From Fusobacterium perfoetens (GTDB taxonomy: Bacteria; Fusobacteriota; Fusobacteriia; Fusobacteriales; Fusobacteriaceae): a DNA stretch of 56,136 nucleotides. The stretch spans positions 1 to 56,136 of the forward strand of contig NZ_JADYTX010000009.1 of NCBI RefSeq assembly GCF_021531475.1. Direction: 5' to 3'. This document shows, piece by piece, positions 44,904 to 52,956 of the stretch. Position 1 is the stretch's first letter; each line of letters opens with the position of its first letter. The notes beneath the pieces are model-generated. The model was given only the letters and a program-made list of their open reading frames with translations, did not search any database and was not told the origin of the DNA. The translations under genes and the position numbers were made by a program.

Positions 44904-44937
44904 AAAAATTCTTTCAGTAAATACTGAAAGAATTTTT
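44904..44937 (-). terminator. Terminator between the biotin-carrier gene and the reductase operon
   Basis: AAAAATTCTTTCAGTA (44904-44919) and its exact complement (44922-44937) form a 16-bp stem with a 2-base loop, T-rich at both ends. It ends the minus-strand decarboxylase cluster. Only about 30 bp remain between it and the RBS of the next minus-strand gene. Confidence 0.85.
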
Positions 44938-44951
44938 GTAATGATTAAAAA

Positions 44952-45347
44952 CTATAAAGTTATTATTGCATCTCCTGTATTTACTGAAGCGCCTTTTCCA
45001 GCGTTTACTGCTGTAACAACTCCTGATTTTGTAGAGAAAAGGTCTGTTTCCATTTTCATAGCTTCTATTACTGCTACTAAATCTCCTTCTTTTACAGTAT
45101 CTCCTACTTTTACTTTAATATCTACTATTGTTCCAGGCATTGGAGCTTCTACTATTTCTCCTGTTGCTGCTGCTTTTGGTGCTGGAGCTGGAGTAGGTGC
45201 AGGCGCTGGAGCCACTGAAGCTGGTTTTGGAGCTACTGGTGCAGGTGCTGGAGCCGCTGCTACTGTTTGTTGTCCTCCTGCTGTTATTTCCTCTACCTCA
45301 ACTTCGTAGACTTTTCCGTTTACATTTACTCTGTAAGCTTTTATCAT
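44952..45347 (-). CDS. Biotin carboxyl carrier subunit (OadA-C/GcdC/MmdC type)
   Basis: A 131-residue biotin carrier. A short N-terminal segment (MIKAYRVNVNGKVYEVEVEE) is followed by a long Ala-Pro hinge (about 32-60) and a biotinyl domain (about 63-131) with EAMKMET (biotin Lys near 97). It shuttles CO2 between the carboxyltransferase and a Na+-pumping decarboxylase. The gene is separate from the carboxyltransferase, as in Veillonella MmdC, whereas OadA in enterobacteria has it fused. RBS AGGAGG ahead of ATG. Third in the cluster with the small subunit and the alpha subunit upstream. Confidence 0.93.
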   Translation of the reverse strand: MIKAYRVNVNGKVYEVEVEEITAGGQQTVAAAPAPAPVAPKPASVAPAPAPTPAPAPKAAATGEIVEAPMPGTIVDIKVKVGDTVKEGDLVAVIEAMKMETDLFSTKSGVVTAVNAGKGASVNTGDAIITL

Positions 45348-45390
45348 TTGTGTCGATCCTCCTAATATATTTATTTTAAATATTTATTAA

Positions 45391-45603
45391 TTAAAGTTTT
45401 TTTATGCTTCTAATTCTAAAATTAGAAAGGTCTTTTTCTCCTGCTGCTTCTACTGTTGCCATCATTGCTGCTACTTGCATTTCTGGTTCTGCTTCTAGTT
45501 TTTCTGCTGTTAATTTTTCTTTTTTAACAGTTGGTTTTTCTACTGTAGTAACTTGTTCTTCCTTTTTATCTGTTCCAAATAATTTTTTTAAAAAATCTAG
45601 CAT
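45391..45603 (-). CDS. Minimal small subunit of a decarboxylase pump (MmdE-like/OadG C-terminal-like)
   Basis: A 70-residue protein: a short basic N-terminus (MLDFLKKLFG), a Lys/Glu/Thr-rich linker and a C-terminal end AAMMATVEA...NFRIRSIKKL resembling the tail of OadG/MmdD. It lacks the N-terminal membrane helix of OadG, so it looks like the Veillonella MmdE epsilon subunit, which stabilises the complex. It lies between the alpha carboxyltransferase and the biotin carrier genes. RBS-like GGTGGTG before the ATG. Confidence 0.65.
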   Translation of the reverse strand: MLDFLKKLFGTDKKEEQVTTVEKPTVKKEKLTAEKLEAEPEMQVAAMMATVEAAGEKDLSNFRIRSIKKL

Positions 45604-45622
45604 ATCTATTCACCACCATATT

Positions 45623-47002
45623 TTATAGGAATATATTTATTTCTTGTACTCTCTTAACTTTTGGATTATATTTATTTTCTAAGAATTTTCTAGCATTTTC
45701 TGGGAATAATGCATAACTTAGTACGTCTTCCATTGAATGTGCTAAACTTCCTATCTCTTGTCTATATTTTTCTAACTCTGGACCTATCTTATCTGCTGGT
45801 CTACAAGTTGTTGGAACTTCATTTCCTATTATTATTTTTTGCACTTCTGGATCTATCGGTGCTGGAGATTTTCCATATAATCCTCTTACATAGTCTTTTA
45901 TCTCTTTTGGTACTACTTTATATCTTTGTTTCATCAACACATTAAATACTGCTTGTGTTCCTACCATTTGTGATAATGGAGTTACAAGTGGTGGGTATCC
46001 TAAATCTTTTCTTACTTTTGGTATCTCTCTTAATACTTCCTCATATTTATCCATTGCATTTTGACCTGATAATTGAGACATTAAGTTTGATAGCATTCCT
46101 CCAGGTACTTGATATATCAATGCTCTTGGTTCTGTTTCCATTACTTTTGGATTCATTATTCCATTTTTTCTATATTTATCTATTACACCTTTTAAGTAAT
46201 CTGCTATCTCTCCTAATACTTCCATATTAAGTTTTGGATCTCTTTCTGTATCTTTTAAAATTTCTGCAAATACTTCTGTTGCTGGTTGTGATGTTCCTCC
46301 TGAGAATGGTGACATCGCTGTATCTATTATATCTACTCCAGCTTCTATTGCGTTTGCATAAAGAATTTGTGCAATTCCAGTTGTACAGTGAGTATGTAAC
46401 TCAACTGGTAATTTTGTATTTTCTTTTATAGCTTTTATTAATTCATAACCTGTATCTGGTAGTAATATTCCTGCCATATCTTTTATACAGATTGAATCTA
46501 CTCCCATCATTTCAAGTTCTTTTACTTTTTTTACATAATATTCTATTGTATGGACTTCACTTATTGTATAGGCTATACACCCTTGACAATGTCCCCCATA
46601 TTTTTTTACAGAGCTTATTGTTGTTTCTAGGTTTCTAAAATCATTTAATGCATCAAAAGCTCTTATTATATCAATTCCGTTTTCTATTGATTTTTTTACA
46701 AATTCTTCCACTACATCATCTGCGTAATGTTTATATCCAAGTAAGTTTTGACCTCTTATTAGCATTTGTAATTTTGTCTTTTTTACTTTTGATCTGATAA
46801 GTCTTAGTCTTTCCCAAGGATCTTCATTTAAAAATCTTATACAAGAGTCAAATGTAGCTCCTCCCCAAACTTCCATTGAATAAAATCCCGCTTCATCCAT
46901 TTTTTCAATTATCGGCATTATTTCTTCAGTTGTAAGTCTTGTTGCTATTAATGATTGAGAACCGTCTCTAAGAGATGTTTCTGTTATCTTCAATTGTGTC
47001 AT
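45623..47002 (-). CDS. oadA: Oxaloacetate decarboxylase alpha-type carboxyltransferase
   Basis: A 459-residue carboxyltransferase of the pyruvate carboxylase/OadA group. TETSLRDGSQSLIATRL (about 7-23), SMEVWGGATFDSCIRF, IKDMAGILLP (metal and lysine region, near 171) and ELHTHCTTG (His ligands, near 197) are present. It transfers CO2 from oxaloacetate (or pyruvate) to biotin. The biotin domain, fused to the C-terminus in Klebsiella OadA, is encoded separately by the third gene. No beta (OadB) membrane subunit gene is close. RBS GGAGAG precedes the ATG, with a promoter at 47048-47076. Confidence 0.92.
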   Translation of the reverse strand: MTQLKITETSLRDGSQSLIATRLTTEEIMPIIEKMDEAGFYSMEVWGGATFDSCIRFLNEDPWERLRLIRSKVKKTKLQMLIRGQNLLGYKHYADDVVEEFVKKSIENGIDIIRAFDALNDFRNLETTISSVKKYGGHCQGCIAYTISEVHTIEYYVKKVKELEMMGVDSICIKDMAGILLPDTGYELIKAIKENTKLPVELHTHCTTGIAQILYANAIEAGVDIIDTAMSPFSGGTSQPATEVFAEILKDTERDPKLNMEVLGEIADYLKGVIDKYRKNGIMNPKVMETEPRALIYQVPGGMLSNLMSQLSGQNAMDKYEEVLREIPKVRKDLGYPPLVTPLSQMVGTQAVFNVLMKQRYKVVPKEIKDYVRGLYGKSPAPIDPEVQKIIIGNEVPTTCRPADKIGPELEKYRQEIGSLAHSMEDVLSYALFPENARKFLENKYNPKVKRVQEINIFL

Positions 47003-47047
47003 TGGGCCACTCTCCTATACCTTCAGTCATTTTATTATTTTGGTTAT

Positions 47048-47076
47048 ATTTTAACACTTTATATCCATTTTTTCAA
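47048..47076 (-). promoter_or_regulatory. Promoter of the oadA cluster
   Basis: On the minus strand TTGAAA (47076-47071) and TAAAAT (47053-47048) are exactly 17 bp apart, 45 bp before the oadA start codon. Confidence 0.6.
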
Positions 47077-47122
47077 CCATTTTTTACAAAACAATACTCA
47101 TTAGTTATACTTTATTTGTTAA

Positions 47123-47749
47123 TTATTTTGTTCCAAAAATTCTATCTCCACAATCTCCTAAACCAGGAATTATGTAGCATTTTTCATTTAATTTTTCATC
47201 TATTTTAGCTGTATAGATATTTACATCTGGGTGAGCTTCTTGAACTTTTGCTATTCCTTCTGGAGCTGATATTAAACACATGAAAGTTATATTTTTTACT
47301 CCTTCTCTTTTTAAATAATCGATAGCATAAATTGCTGATCCTCCAGTTGCTAACATTGGATCTACTAAGATTACTTTTCTTTCTTGGATATCTGTTGGAA
47401 GTTTACAATAATAGTAAACTGGTTTCATTGTTTCTTCATCTCTGTATACTCCGATATGTCCAACTTTTGCTGTTGGGATTAAAGAAAGTATTCCATCAAC
47501 CATTCCAAGTCCAGCTCTTAATATTGGTACAACTGCAATAGCTTTATCTTTTAAAACATATCCTTTTGTTTTTTGGATAGGAGTTTCAACTTCTACTTCT
47601 TCTAATTCTAAATCTTTTGTTGTTTCGTATATCATAAGTTTTGCAATTTCATTTAGATTTTCTCTAAAAGTTTTTGTATCAGTATTTTTGTCTCTTAAGT
47701 AAGTTAATTTGTGTTCTATCAGTGGGTGTTTAATTTCTAATATTGCCAT
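47123..47749 (-). CDS. upp: Uracil phosphoribosyltransferase
   Basis: A 208-residue salvage enzyme converting uracil and PRPP to UMP. Features of [21 protein letters not shown] at the start, [13 protein letters not shown] (near 75), the PRPP loop [13 protein letters not shown] (near 126) and ending [16 protein letters not shown] with the uracil-binding [17 protein letters not shown]. It follows rpmE; only 35 bp lie between its RBS and the rpmE terminator, so its promoter is not obvious. Confidence 0.96.
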   Translation of the reverse strand: MAILEIKHPLIEHKLTYLRDKNTDTKTFRENLNEIAKLMIYETTKDLELEEVEVETPIQKTKGYVLKDKAIAVVPILRAGLGMVDGILSLIPTAKVGHIGVYRDEETMKPVYYYCKLPTDIQERKVILVDPMLATGGSAIYAIDYLKREGVKNITFMCLISAPEGIAKVQEAHPDVNIYTAKIDEKLNEKCYIIPGLGDCGDRIFGTK

Positions 47750-47784
47750 AAAATCCTCCTGTATTTTTTATTTTTTGTATTTAG

Positions 47785-47809
47785 TAAAAAAGCAGGACCA
47801 CTGTCCTGC
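47785..47809 (-). terminator. Terminator after rpmE
   Basis: On the minus strand GCAGGAC and GTCCTGC (47809-47803 and 47798-47792) form a perfect 7-bp stem with a 4-base loop, followed by six T. Confidence 0.85.
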
Positions 47810-47820
47810 CTCTTCCTGCC

Positions 47821-48030
47821 TTATTTGTTAAGATTATATTTTTTGTTGAACTTGTCAACTCTTCCTGCTGTATCTAAGAATTTAGCCTTTCCTGTGTAGA
47901 ATGGGTGGCATTTAGAACAAACAGCTACTTTAAGGTCTCCTTTTGCATAAGTTGATCTTGTTTCAAATTTTTCTCCACAAGTACATTCAACTGTAACAAC
48001 TTTGTATTCTGGATGTAGATCCTTTTTCAT
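47821..48030 (-). CDS. rpmE: 50S ribosomal protein L31
   Basis: A 69-residue L31 of the zinc-binding (C+) form: Cys in CTC (16-18) and CSKC (37-40), then [20 protein letters not shown] typical of the family. The RBS AAGGTG lies upstream of the ATG. Divergent from the RNase H gene, with about 177 bp of AT-rich sequence between. Confidence 0.97.
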   Translation of the reverse strand: MKKDLHPEYKVVTVECTCGEKFETRSTYAKGDLKVAVCSKCHPFYTGKAKFLDTAGRVDKFNKKYNLNK

Positions 48031-48207
48031 TCATTTCACCTTCTTTCGATAATAAACTTATAAATTCACAAGAAATTTTATCATATTTTAAAGTTTTTTG
48101 CAAGTATTTTTTTATAAAGTAATTAAATCAAATAATTTTTCCTCTTTTTTTTTATTCAAATAAATGATAAAATATAATGTATTAAAAATTTTTATGAAAG
48201 GATTGAA

Positions 48208-49017
48208 ATGGGCAAGAAATTTTACAGTTATTATATCCCAGAAACTGAAGAAATCGGAATAGTTGACAACTGGAAAGATTGTTTTAATAAAGTTTCTGGT
48301 ACAAAAGCAAAATATAAATCTTTTTTAACGTATCAAGAGGCAAAAATGTGGCTTAATTATATGATTAGTCCTGACACAGCCCCTCTTCCGACACCGTTAT
48401 TTTCCTCAAAGAAAAATCAAAAATTTTATGGTTGTTATTTTATTAAAGAGGAAAGTTATGAAATTTATAACACTTGGGAAGAATGTGCTAGAAGTGTAGA
48501 ACAATTTAGATGTAGATATAAATCTTTTAAAACATATGAAGAGGCTGAGACATGGTGTAAAAATGGAGCGGTCTATGTAACAAAAGAAACTATCAAAAAA
48601 GAGCTTCCTGAGGGAATTTATTTTGATGCTGGCACTGGTAGAGGAAATGGTGTAGAATCAAAAGTAAGTTTTAAAGATGGAAAATCTATTTTACCTAAAT
48701 TTTTTCCTGAAGAAAATATAAATGAATTTGGAAATCTTTTTTTAGGAACTTCAAAAACAAATAACTATGGAGAATTAAAAGCTCTTGATTTAGCTTTAGA
48801 TGTAGCTTTAAAAGAAAATATTTTAAATATTTTTGGAGATAGTGCCCTTGTAATTGATTATTGGTCAAAAGGACATATTAAAAATGACATGGATTATGAA
48901 ACTAAACTTTTATCAAAACAGGTTACCGAAAAAAGATTGGAATTTGAAAGTCTTGGCGGAACTATAACTAAAATTTCTGGTGATTACAATCCTGCTGACC
49001 TTGGTTTCCATAAATAA
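48208..49017 (+). CDS. rnhA: Ribonuclease H with two viroplasmin domains
   Basis: A 269-residue RNase HI-like enzyme that cuts RNA in RNA-DNA hybrids. Two N-terminal viroplasmin (RNase H1 N-terminal hybrid-binding) repeats: KFYSYYIPETEEIGI to EAKMWLN (about 4-49) and KFYGCYFIKEESYEI to EAETWC (about 71-113). RNase H core (about 132-269): FDAGTGRG (first Asp), NNYGELKAL (Glu), FGDSALVIDYW (second Asp) and NPADLGFHK (last Asp). The double N-terminal module differs from the usual single copy. RBS AAAGG before the ATG. Confidence 0.9.
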   Translation: MGKKFYSYYIPETEEIGIVDNWKDCFNKVSGTKAKYKSFLTYQEAKMWLNYMISPDTAPLPTPLFSSKKNQKFYGCYFIKEESYEIYNTWEECARSVEQFRCRYKSFKTYEEAETWCKNGAVYVTKETIKKELPEGIYFDAGTGRGNGVESKVSFKDGKSILPKFFPEENINEFGNLFLGTSKTNNYGELKALDLALDVALKENILNIFGDSALVIDYWSKGHIKNDMDYETKLLSKQVTEKRLEFESLGGTITKISGDYNPADLGFHK

Positions 49018-49028
49018 AGGAGGGTATT

Positions 49029-49703
49029 TTGGAATATATTTCAATTTTTTCAAAAAACCATATTTTTTATATTTTATTTTTTACTCTGTTTTATAGTGGA
49101 CTTATTTATTCAAGAAAATTTTTGCCACAGAGAAAATTTGAAATAACAGTTGCTGTGGCTCTTAGCTTTGTAAAAATAATTACATATATGGGAAGGTATT
49201 TTATAAATCATGAGCCTTTGTATGCTCTTTGTCCTATTCATATTTGTAATGTATCTTTTATTTTAGCAGTTATATTTCTTATAAAACCAAACTTAAAAGG
49301 ATTTCAGCTAGTATTTTATATGTCCCTTGGGGCATTAGCTGCTATTTTATTTCCAGAGGCAGTAAAAGTATTTCCAGATCCATTTGGAATTGCTTTCTTT
49401 ATGGAACATTTCTTTATAATATTTATGATTTTTTATCAAATGATATATCTAAAATTTAAGCCTAACCTAAAAGGACTTTTTAATACTTTTATAGCTCTTA
49501 ATATTTTAGCTGTGGTTGCTTATATTTTTAATAATCATTTTGGTACTAACTATATGTTTGTAAATCATAAGCCAGTATCTGCTTCACCTATTGATTATTT
49601 TGGTCCTTGGCCATTTTATATTTTAGTAGTTGAGTTTATTTTTATTGGACTTGGATTTATCTGCTATCTCATTTTCAGAGAGAAAAAACAAAAAACTTTT
49701 TAG
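49029..49703 (+). CDS. TIGR02206/YwaF-family membrane protein
   Basis: A 224-residue integral membrane protein with about seven hydrophobic helices; features of the TIGR02206 family include ALCPIHICNVSFILAVIFL, a His in FFMEHFFIIFMIFY and the late segment YFGPWPFYILVVEFIF. Function is unknown. Start TTG at 49029 with AAAGGAGGG ahead. It is 11 bp after the RNase H gene and likely co-transcribed. Confidence 0.82.
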   Translation: MEYISIFSKNHIFYILFFTLFYSGLIYSRKFLPQRKFEITVAVALSFVKIITYMGRYFINHEPLYALCPIHICNVSFILAVIFLIKPNLKGFQLVFYMSLGALAAILFPEAVKVFPDPFGIAFFMEHFFIIFMIFYQMIYLKFKPNLKGLFNTFIALNILAVVAYIFNNHFGTNYMFVNHKPVSASPIDYFGPWPFYILVVEFIFIGLGFICYLIFREKKQKTF

Positions 49704-49707
49704 TTTA

Positions 49708-49736
49708 TTGACAAATAAAAAATTTTATGTTAATAT
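49708..49736 (+). promoter_or_regulatory. Promoter of the ZTP riboswitch/formate channel
   Basis: A perfect TTGACA (49708-49713), 17-bp spacer and TAATAT (49731-49736). Transcription would begin close to the first base of the ZTP aptamer. Confidence 0.75.
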
Positions 49737-49742
49737 TCAGTT

Positions 49743-49813
49743 GTTATATAACTGACGGAAAAAGTGGAAACAACCACATGAAGTATAACGATTATAATGC
49801 CGACCGTCTGGGC
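49743..49813 (+). ncRNA. ZTP/ZMP (pfl) riboswitch aptamer
   Basis: P1 pairs GTTATA (49743-49748) with TATAAC (49784-49789); P2 pairs GTGG (49764-49767) with CCAC (49774-49777); the 3' domain is GCCGACCGTCTGGGC (49799-49813). The conserved loop GACGG (49754-49758) is the exact complement of CCGTC (49804-49808) and gives the pseudoknot that joins the two domains of pfl-type RNA. The 3' sequence matches the pfl hallmark. An intrinsic terminator overlaps it and a formate/nitrite channel follows. Confidence 0.88.
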
Positions 49814-49841
49814 GAAAAAGCCTAGAAGTTCGGCTTTTTTT
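49799..49841 (+). terminator. Terminator of the ZTP riboswitch expression platform
   Basis: GCCGA (49799-49803) pairs with TCGGC (49830-49834) and GGGC (49810-49813) with GCCT (49820-49823), followed by a T-run. It reuses the aptamer 3' domain, so ligand binding should block it and turn the channel on. Confidence 0.8.
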
Positions 49842-49865
49842 ATTAAAAATTTTTAGGAGGTTCAA

Positions 49866-50648
49866 ATGTCTAAATCTTTTTTAGGTCCGTCAGAAATAAC
49901 TTCTGCTGTTATTGCTATGGGAATATCTCGTGGAAATGAGAAGAATATTTTTAAAACTCTTATTTCTGGATTTGTAGCTGGTATGTTTATCGCCCTTGCT
50001 GGTATTGGGCAAATTACAGCTTCACAAACTCTTGCCCAAACTTTTGATGTAGGTTTTTCAAAATTTATTGGTGCTAGCATATTTCCTATTGGTCTTATGC
50101 TTTGTGTATTCACTGGAGCATCTCTTTTTACAGGAAATAGTCTTTTAACTCTTTCTTTTCTTACAAAAGATTTAAAATTTTCTAATCTTGTAAAAAATCT
50201 TACTATTGTTTGGATAGGAAATTTTTTAGGAAGTATTTTTACAGCCTATGTGGCTTTTTATGCTGGAGTTTTTAAATCTCCTATCATTCAAAAAGTTATT
50301 TTAGACACTGGAATTTCAAAAATTAGTCTTTCTTTTTCAGAGTGTGTTGCCAGTGGATTTTTCTGCAATATTCTTGTGGCTATGGGAGTTATTATGGCAA
50401 TGTGTTCAACTGACGCCACTGGAAAATTTTTAGGTTGTTGGTTTCCAGTTATGCTTTTTGTACTTTGTGGTTATCAACACGTTGTTGCAAATATGTTTAT
50501 AATCTATGCTGGAAAAATCCTTTCTCCTGAAAATTTTTCTATGTTAGATATTTTTATTAAGCATTTTTTACCAACTAGTATCGGAAACTTTTTATCAGGT
50601 GGAGTTTTCTTACCACTATTTTTATATTTTTCTTATTATAAAAAATAA
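49866..50648 (+). CDS. Formate/nitrite transporter family channel
   Basis: A 260-residue six-helix membrane channel of the FNT (FocA/NirC) family, which passes formate, nitrite or small anions. Family features: GFVAGMFIALAGIG (first helix), FPIGLMLCVFTGASLFTGNS (near 75-94) and the later CNILVAMGVIMAMCSTDATGKFLGCWFPV with FVLCGYQHVVANM. The riboswitch name pfl reflects links with pyruvate formate-lyase, so formate export or uptake in one-carbon metabolism is likely. RBS TAGGAGG ahead of the ATG; terminator downstream. Confidence 0.92.
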   Translation: MSKSFLGPSEITSAVIAMGISRGNEKNIFKTLISGFVAGMFIALAGIGQITASQTLAQTFDVGFSKFIGASIFPIGLMLCVFTGASLFTGNSLLTLSFLTKDLKFSNLVKNLTIVWIGNFLGSIFTAYVAFYAGVFKSPIIQKVILDTGISKISLSFSECVASGFFCNILVAMGVIMAMCSTDATGKFLGCWFPVMLFVLCGYQHVVANMFIIYAGKILSPENFSMLDIFIKHFLPTSIGNFLSGGVFLPLFLYFSYYKK

Positions 50649-50659
50649 ATTTTAAATAT

Positions 50660-50705
50660 AAAATTAGCCCTTTTGATAGTTTCATCTTAAGGGCTAATTT
50701 TTTTT
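50660..50705 (+). terminator. Terminator after the formate/nitrite channel
   Basis: AAAATTAGCCCTT (50660-50672) and AAGGGCTAATTTT (50689-50701) form a perfect 13-bp stem, followed by T. It also meets the convergent Res gene. Confidence 0.88.
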
Positions 50706-52956
50706 AAAAAATTTTATCTAATGGTTTCCAACAATCATTATTCATATCTTCTCTATATTCTGTATCACTATAATATAAATCATTATTTTTATCTCTTACA
50801 AATGCAAAATTATAGTTGTTCCTTTTTGCAAAATTTTTAAATGCCTCAAATTTATTTTCAGCCTGAATATCTATATTTTTACTTCCATATTTATTTTCTC
50901 CACCTTTAGTTTCAATAATCCAAATACTATCATCTTCTAATTGAATTATATAGTCTGGATAAAATAATCTTTGTTTTTCAAAAAATGTTCCATAAACTAC
51001 AGATAAATAATTTTGTCCACTGTCTCCATTCTTGTAAATAAATTTAACCTTATCATTATTTTCACAATACTTCTCAAATAATCTTTCACTTGTTGACCTT
51101 ATCCCATCAACTATCATAGAAGTATTATATTTTTTATATACATTCTTTTCTAAATCTTTTACATATTTTTCATATGGTAAAAATCTATAATTTTCTTCCA
51201 AAGGAATTGTAAAATCTTCAACCTTATTTGATAATATTTGAGTTTGAATTTGTTTTATTCCTTCAAATCTTCTAAAATCATCTTTTAATTTATCTGCATT
51301 ATTTATAATAAATGCTGTAAATTCTTTTATTGAAAGATTTAATATTTTATATCTTCCTACACCTACATCTCTTAGAAATAAAGTTCTTAAAAGAGCATTA
51401 GTTTTCTCATAGCTTAAATCTAATATTTTTTTTAGATAATCTATTCTATTTTGTTTTTCTAATCCATGATAATGTGTATTAACTTCTATCTCTAATTCTT
51501 CATAATTTGTAGAAGTCATAAGTTCTTTGGTTTCTATATACTTTCCTGTAAGATATTTAGATTTTATTTTTGTACCAAATATATATCCATATGCTTCAAG
51601 TTTTTTTAAATTTTCAGATTTTATATTTTCTAAATTATATTCATCTTTAAAAAAGTCATAAAGTTTATTTCTCATAACTTTTTCATCAAGATAATTTCCA
51701 TCTTTATTTCTCAATTCTTTTTTTAATTTTATTTCTTTTAGTTCTGATTTAAGGAAAACTCTTTGAGTTTCATAACCACCAGTTTTTATGACTTCTTGTT
51801 TATACTTTTCATCAAAAGTATAAAGATAAGAACAGTCTAAAATTTCTTTTCCATAGTGCTTTGCCCTTGGCATTCTCCTTAATCTTCCTAAAGTTTGAAT
51901 TTCAAATTGTTCATTCATATTTTCTCTAAGTTTTATAAGAATTTTAGCTCTTGGACAATCCCAGCCTGTTGCTAATGCTTGTTTAAATAAAAGAAAACAC
52001 GGAACAGCATCATTTTTTGTAATGCTGTCTTCTCCATTAATTTCTCCTATATTTATTTTTCCAAGTTTTTTAGATTTTATTTCTTTATCTTGTTTATTTT
52101 CAGCAGAAAACCAGCTTGCAAGCATTTTATTTTCATAAGTATATCCCATACTTTTTAACTTTTCTTCCACATATTCTATTAATTTATCATTAAGATTAGG
52201 AAATTGAATAAGTACAAGTGGTCTAATATTCTCATTTTCTTCTTGATATGCTTTTAATATTTTTTTTCTGACCTCATCAGCTTTTTCTATAAGAAGACTT
52301 GTTTCACTTTCTATTCCATCAATAGTAACTTCTCCTAAATCATTATTTATCAATAAGTATTTAGTTATAAGTTCTTCAGTTATTACATCAGCTTCTTTAA
52401 TCTGATAATGTTCTGTATTTTTTCTTAAATTTGGAGTAGCAGATACTCTAATTTCATATCTTGAATTTATTGCACTTATAATATCATTAGCTTTTGAAGT
52501 ATTATTTTGATGTTCTTCATCAATTATAAGAATAATTTTTTGATTATTTCTTTGACTATCAGAAATTCTATTAAAAAGATTTTTCCTTTCACTATCTCTT
52601 ATAGCTCTATTTGTTTTATCTGTTACCATTTCCCAGTTAATAAAATATGTAGTCCCATTTTCAAATCCAGTATTTAATATATTATGTATATTACCTGTTT
52701 TTAGAGAATGAGAATATCTTTCCATTTTTTCTTTAGATTGTTCTTCAAGCTCTCCCTTTCCTGGAGTAAACCAACAAAAAATTGTATCAGGAAAATAAGA
52801 TAAATATTTTTCTATATATGCTATGAGAAGTATTGTTTTTCCACTTCCTGTAGGGCTTTCTACAAGTATCTGCGGAAAAGACAGTTCACTTGTTGTTTTT
52901 TCAAAAAGATAGTCTACACATTTATCTTGAAATTTTTTTAATTCTATTCCTATCAT
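50704..52956 (-). CDS. res: Type III restriction enzyme, Res subunit
   Basis: A 750-residue restriction subunit. An N-terminal DEAD-like helicase: Walker A SPTGSGKT (near 34-41), DEEH in LIIDEEHQN, RVSATPN and FKQALATGWDCPRAKIL with LGRLRRMPRAKHYG for the later motifs. A C-terminal nuclease (about 690-710) with PDYI and IETKGG of the PD-(D/E)xK type. It cuts DNA after ATP-driven movement when paired with Mod, which gives sequence recognition. It overlaps the mod frame by 4 bp (ATGA). Because Mod is broken, the system is probably silent. Length is in the lower range for the family. Confidence 0.9.
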   Translation of the reverse strand: MIGIELKKFQDKCVDYLFEKTTSELSFPQILVESPTGSGKTILLIAYIEKYLSYFPDTIFCWFTPGKGELEEQSKEKMERYSHSLKTGNIHNILNTGFENGTTYFINWEMVTDKTNRAIRDSERKNLFNRISDSQRNNQKIILIIDEEHQNNTSKANDIISAINSRYEIRVSATPNLRKNTEHYQIKEADVITEELITKYLLINNDLGEVTIDGIESETSLLIEKADEVRKKILKAYQEENENIRPLVLIQFPNLNDKLIEYVEEKLKSMGYTYENKMLASWFSAENKQDKEIKSKKLGKINIGEINGEDSITKNDAVPCFLLFKQALATGWDCPRAKILIKLRENMNEQFEIQTLGRLRRMPRAKHYGKEILDCSYLYTFDEKYKQEVIKTGGYETQRVFLKSELKEIKLKKELRNKDGNYLDEKVMRNKLYDFFKDEYNLENIKSENLKKLEAYGYIFGTKIKSKYLTGKYIETKELMTSTNYEELEIEVNTHYHGLEKQNRIDYLKKILDLSYEKTNALLRTLFLRDVGVGRYKILNLSIKEFTAFIINNADKLKDDFRRFEGIKQIQTQILSNKVEDFTIPLEENYRFLPYEKYVKDLEKNVYKKYNTSMIVDGIRSTSERLFEKYCENNDKVKFIYKNGDSGQNYLSVVYGTFFEKQRLFYPDYIIQLEDDSIWIIETKGGENKYGSKNIDIQAENKFEAFKNFAKRNNYNFAFVRDKNNDLYYSDTEYREDMNNDCWKPLDKIF

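Noticed and set aside
44941-45309. Plus-strand 122-residue Ala/Gly-rich frame opposite the biotin carrier
   Set aside because: It is the antisense of the Ala-Pro hinge and biotin domain, without RBS or recognised domain.
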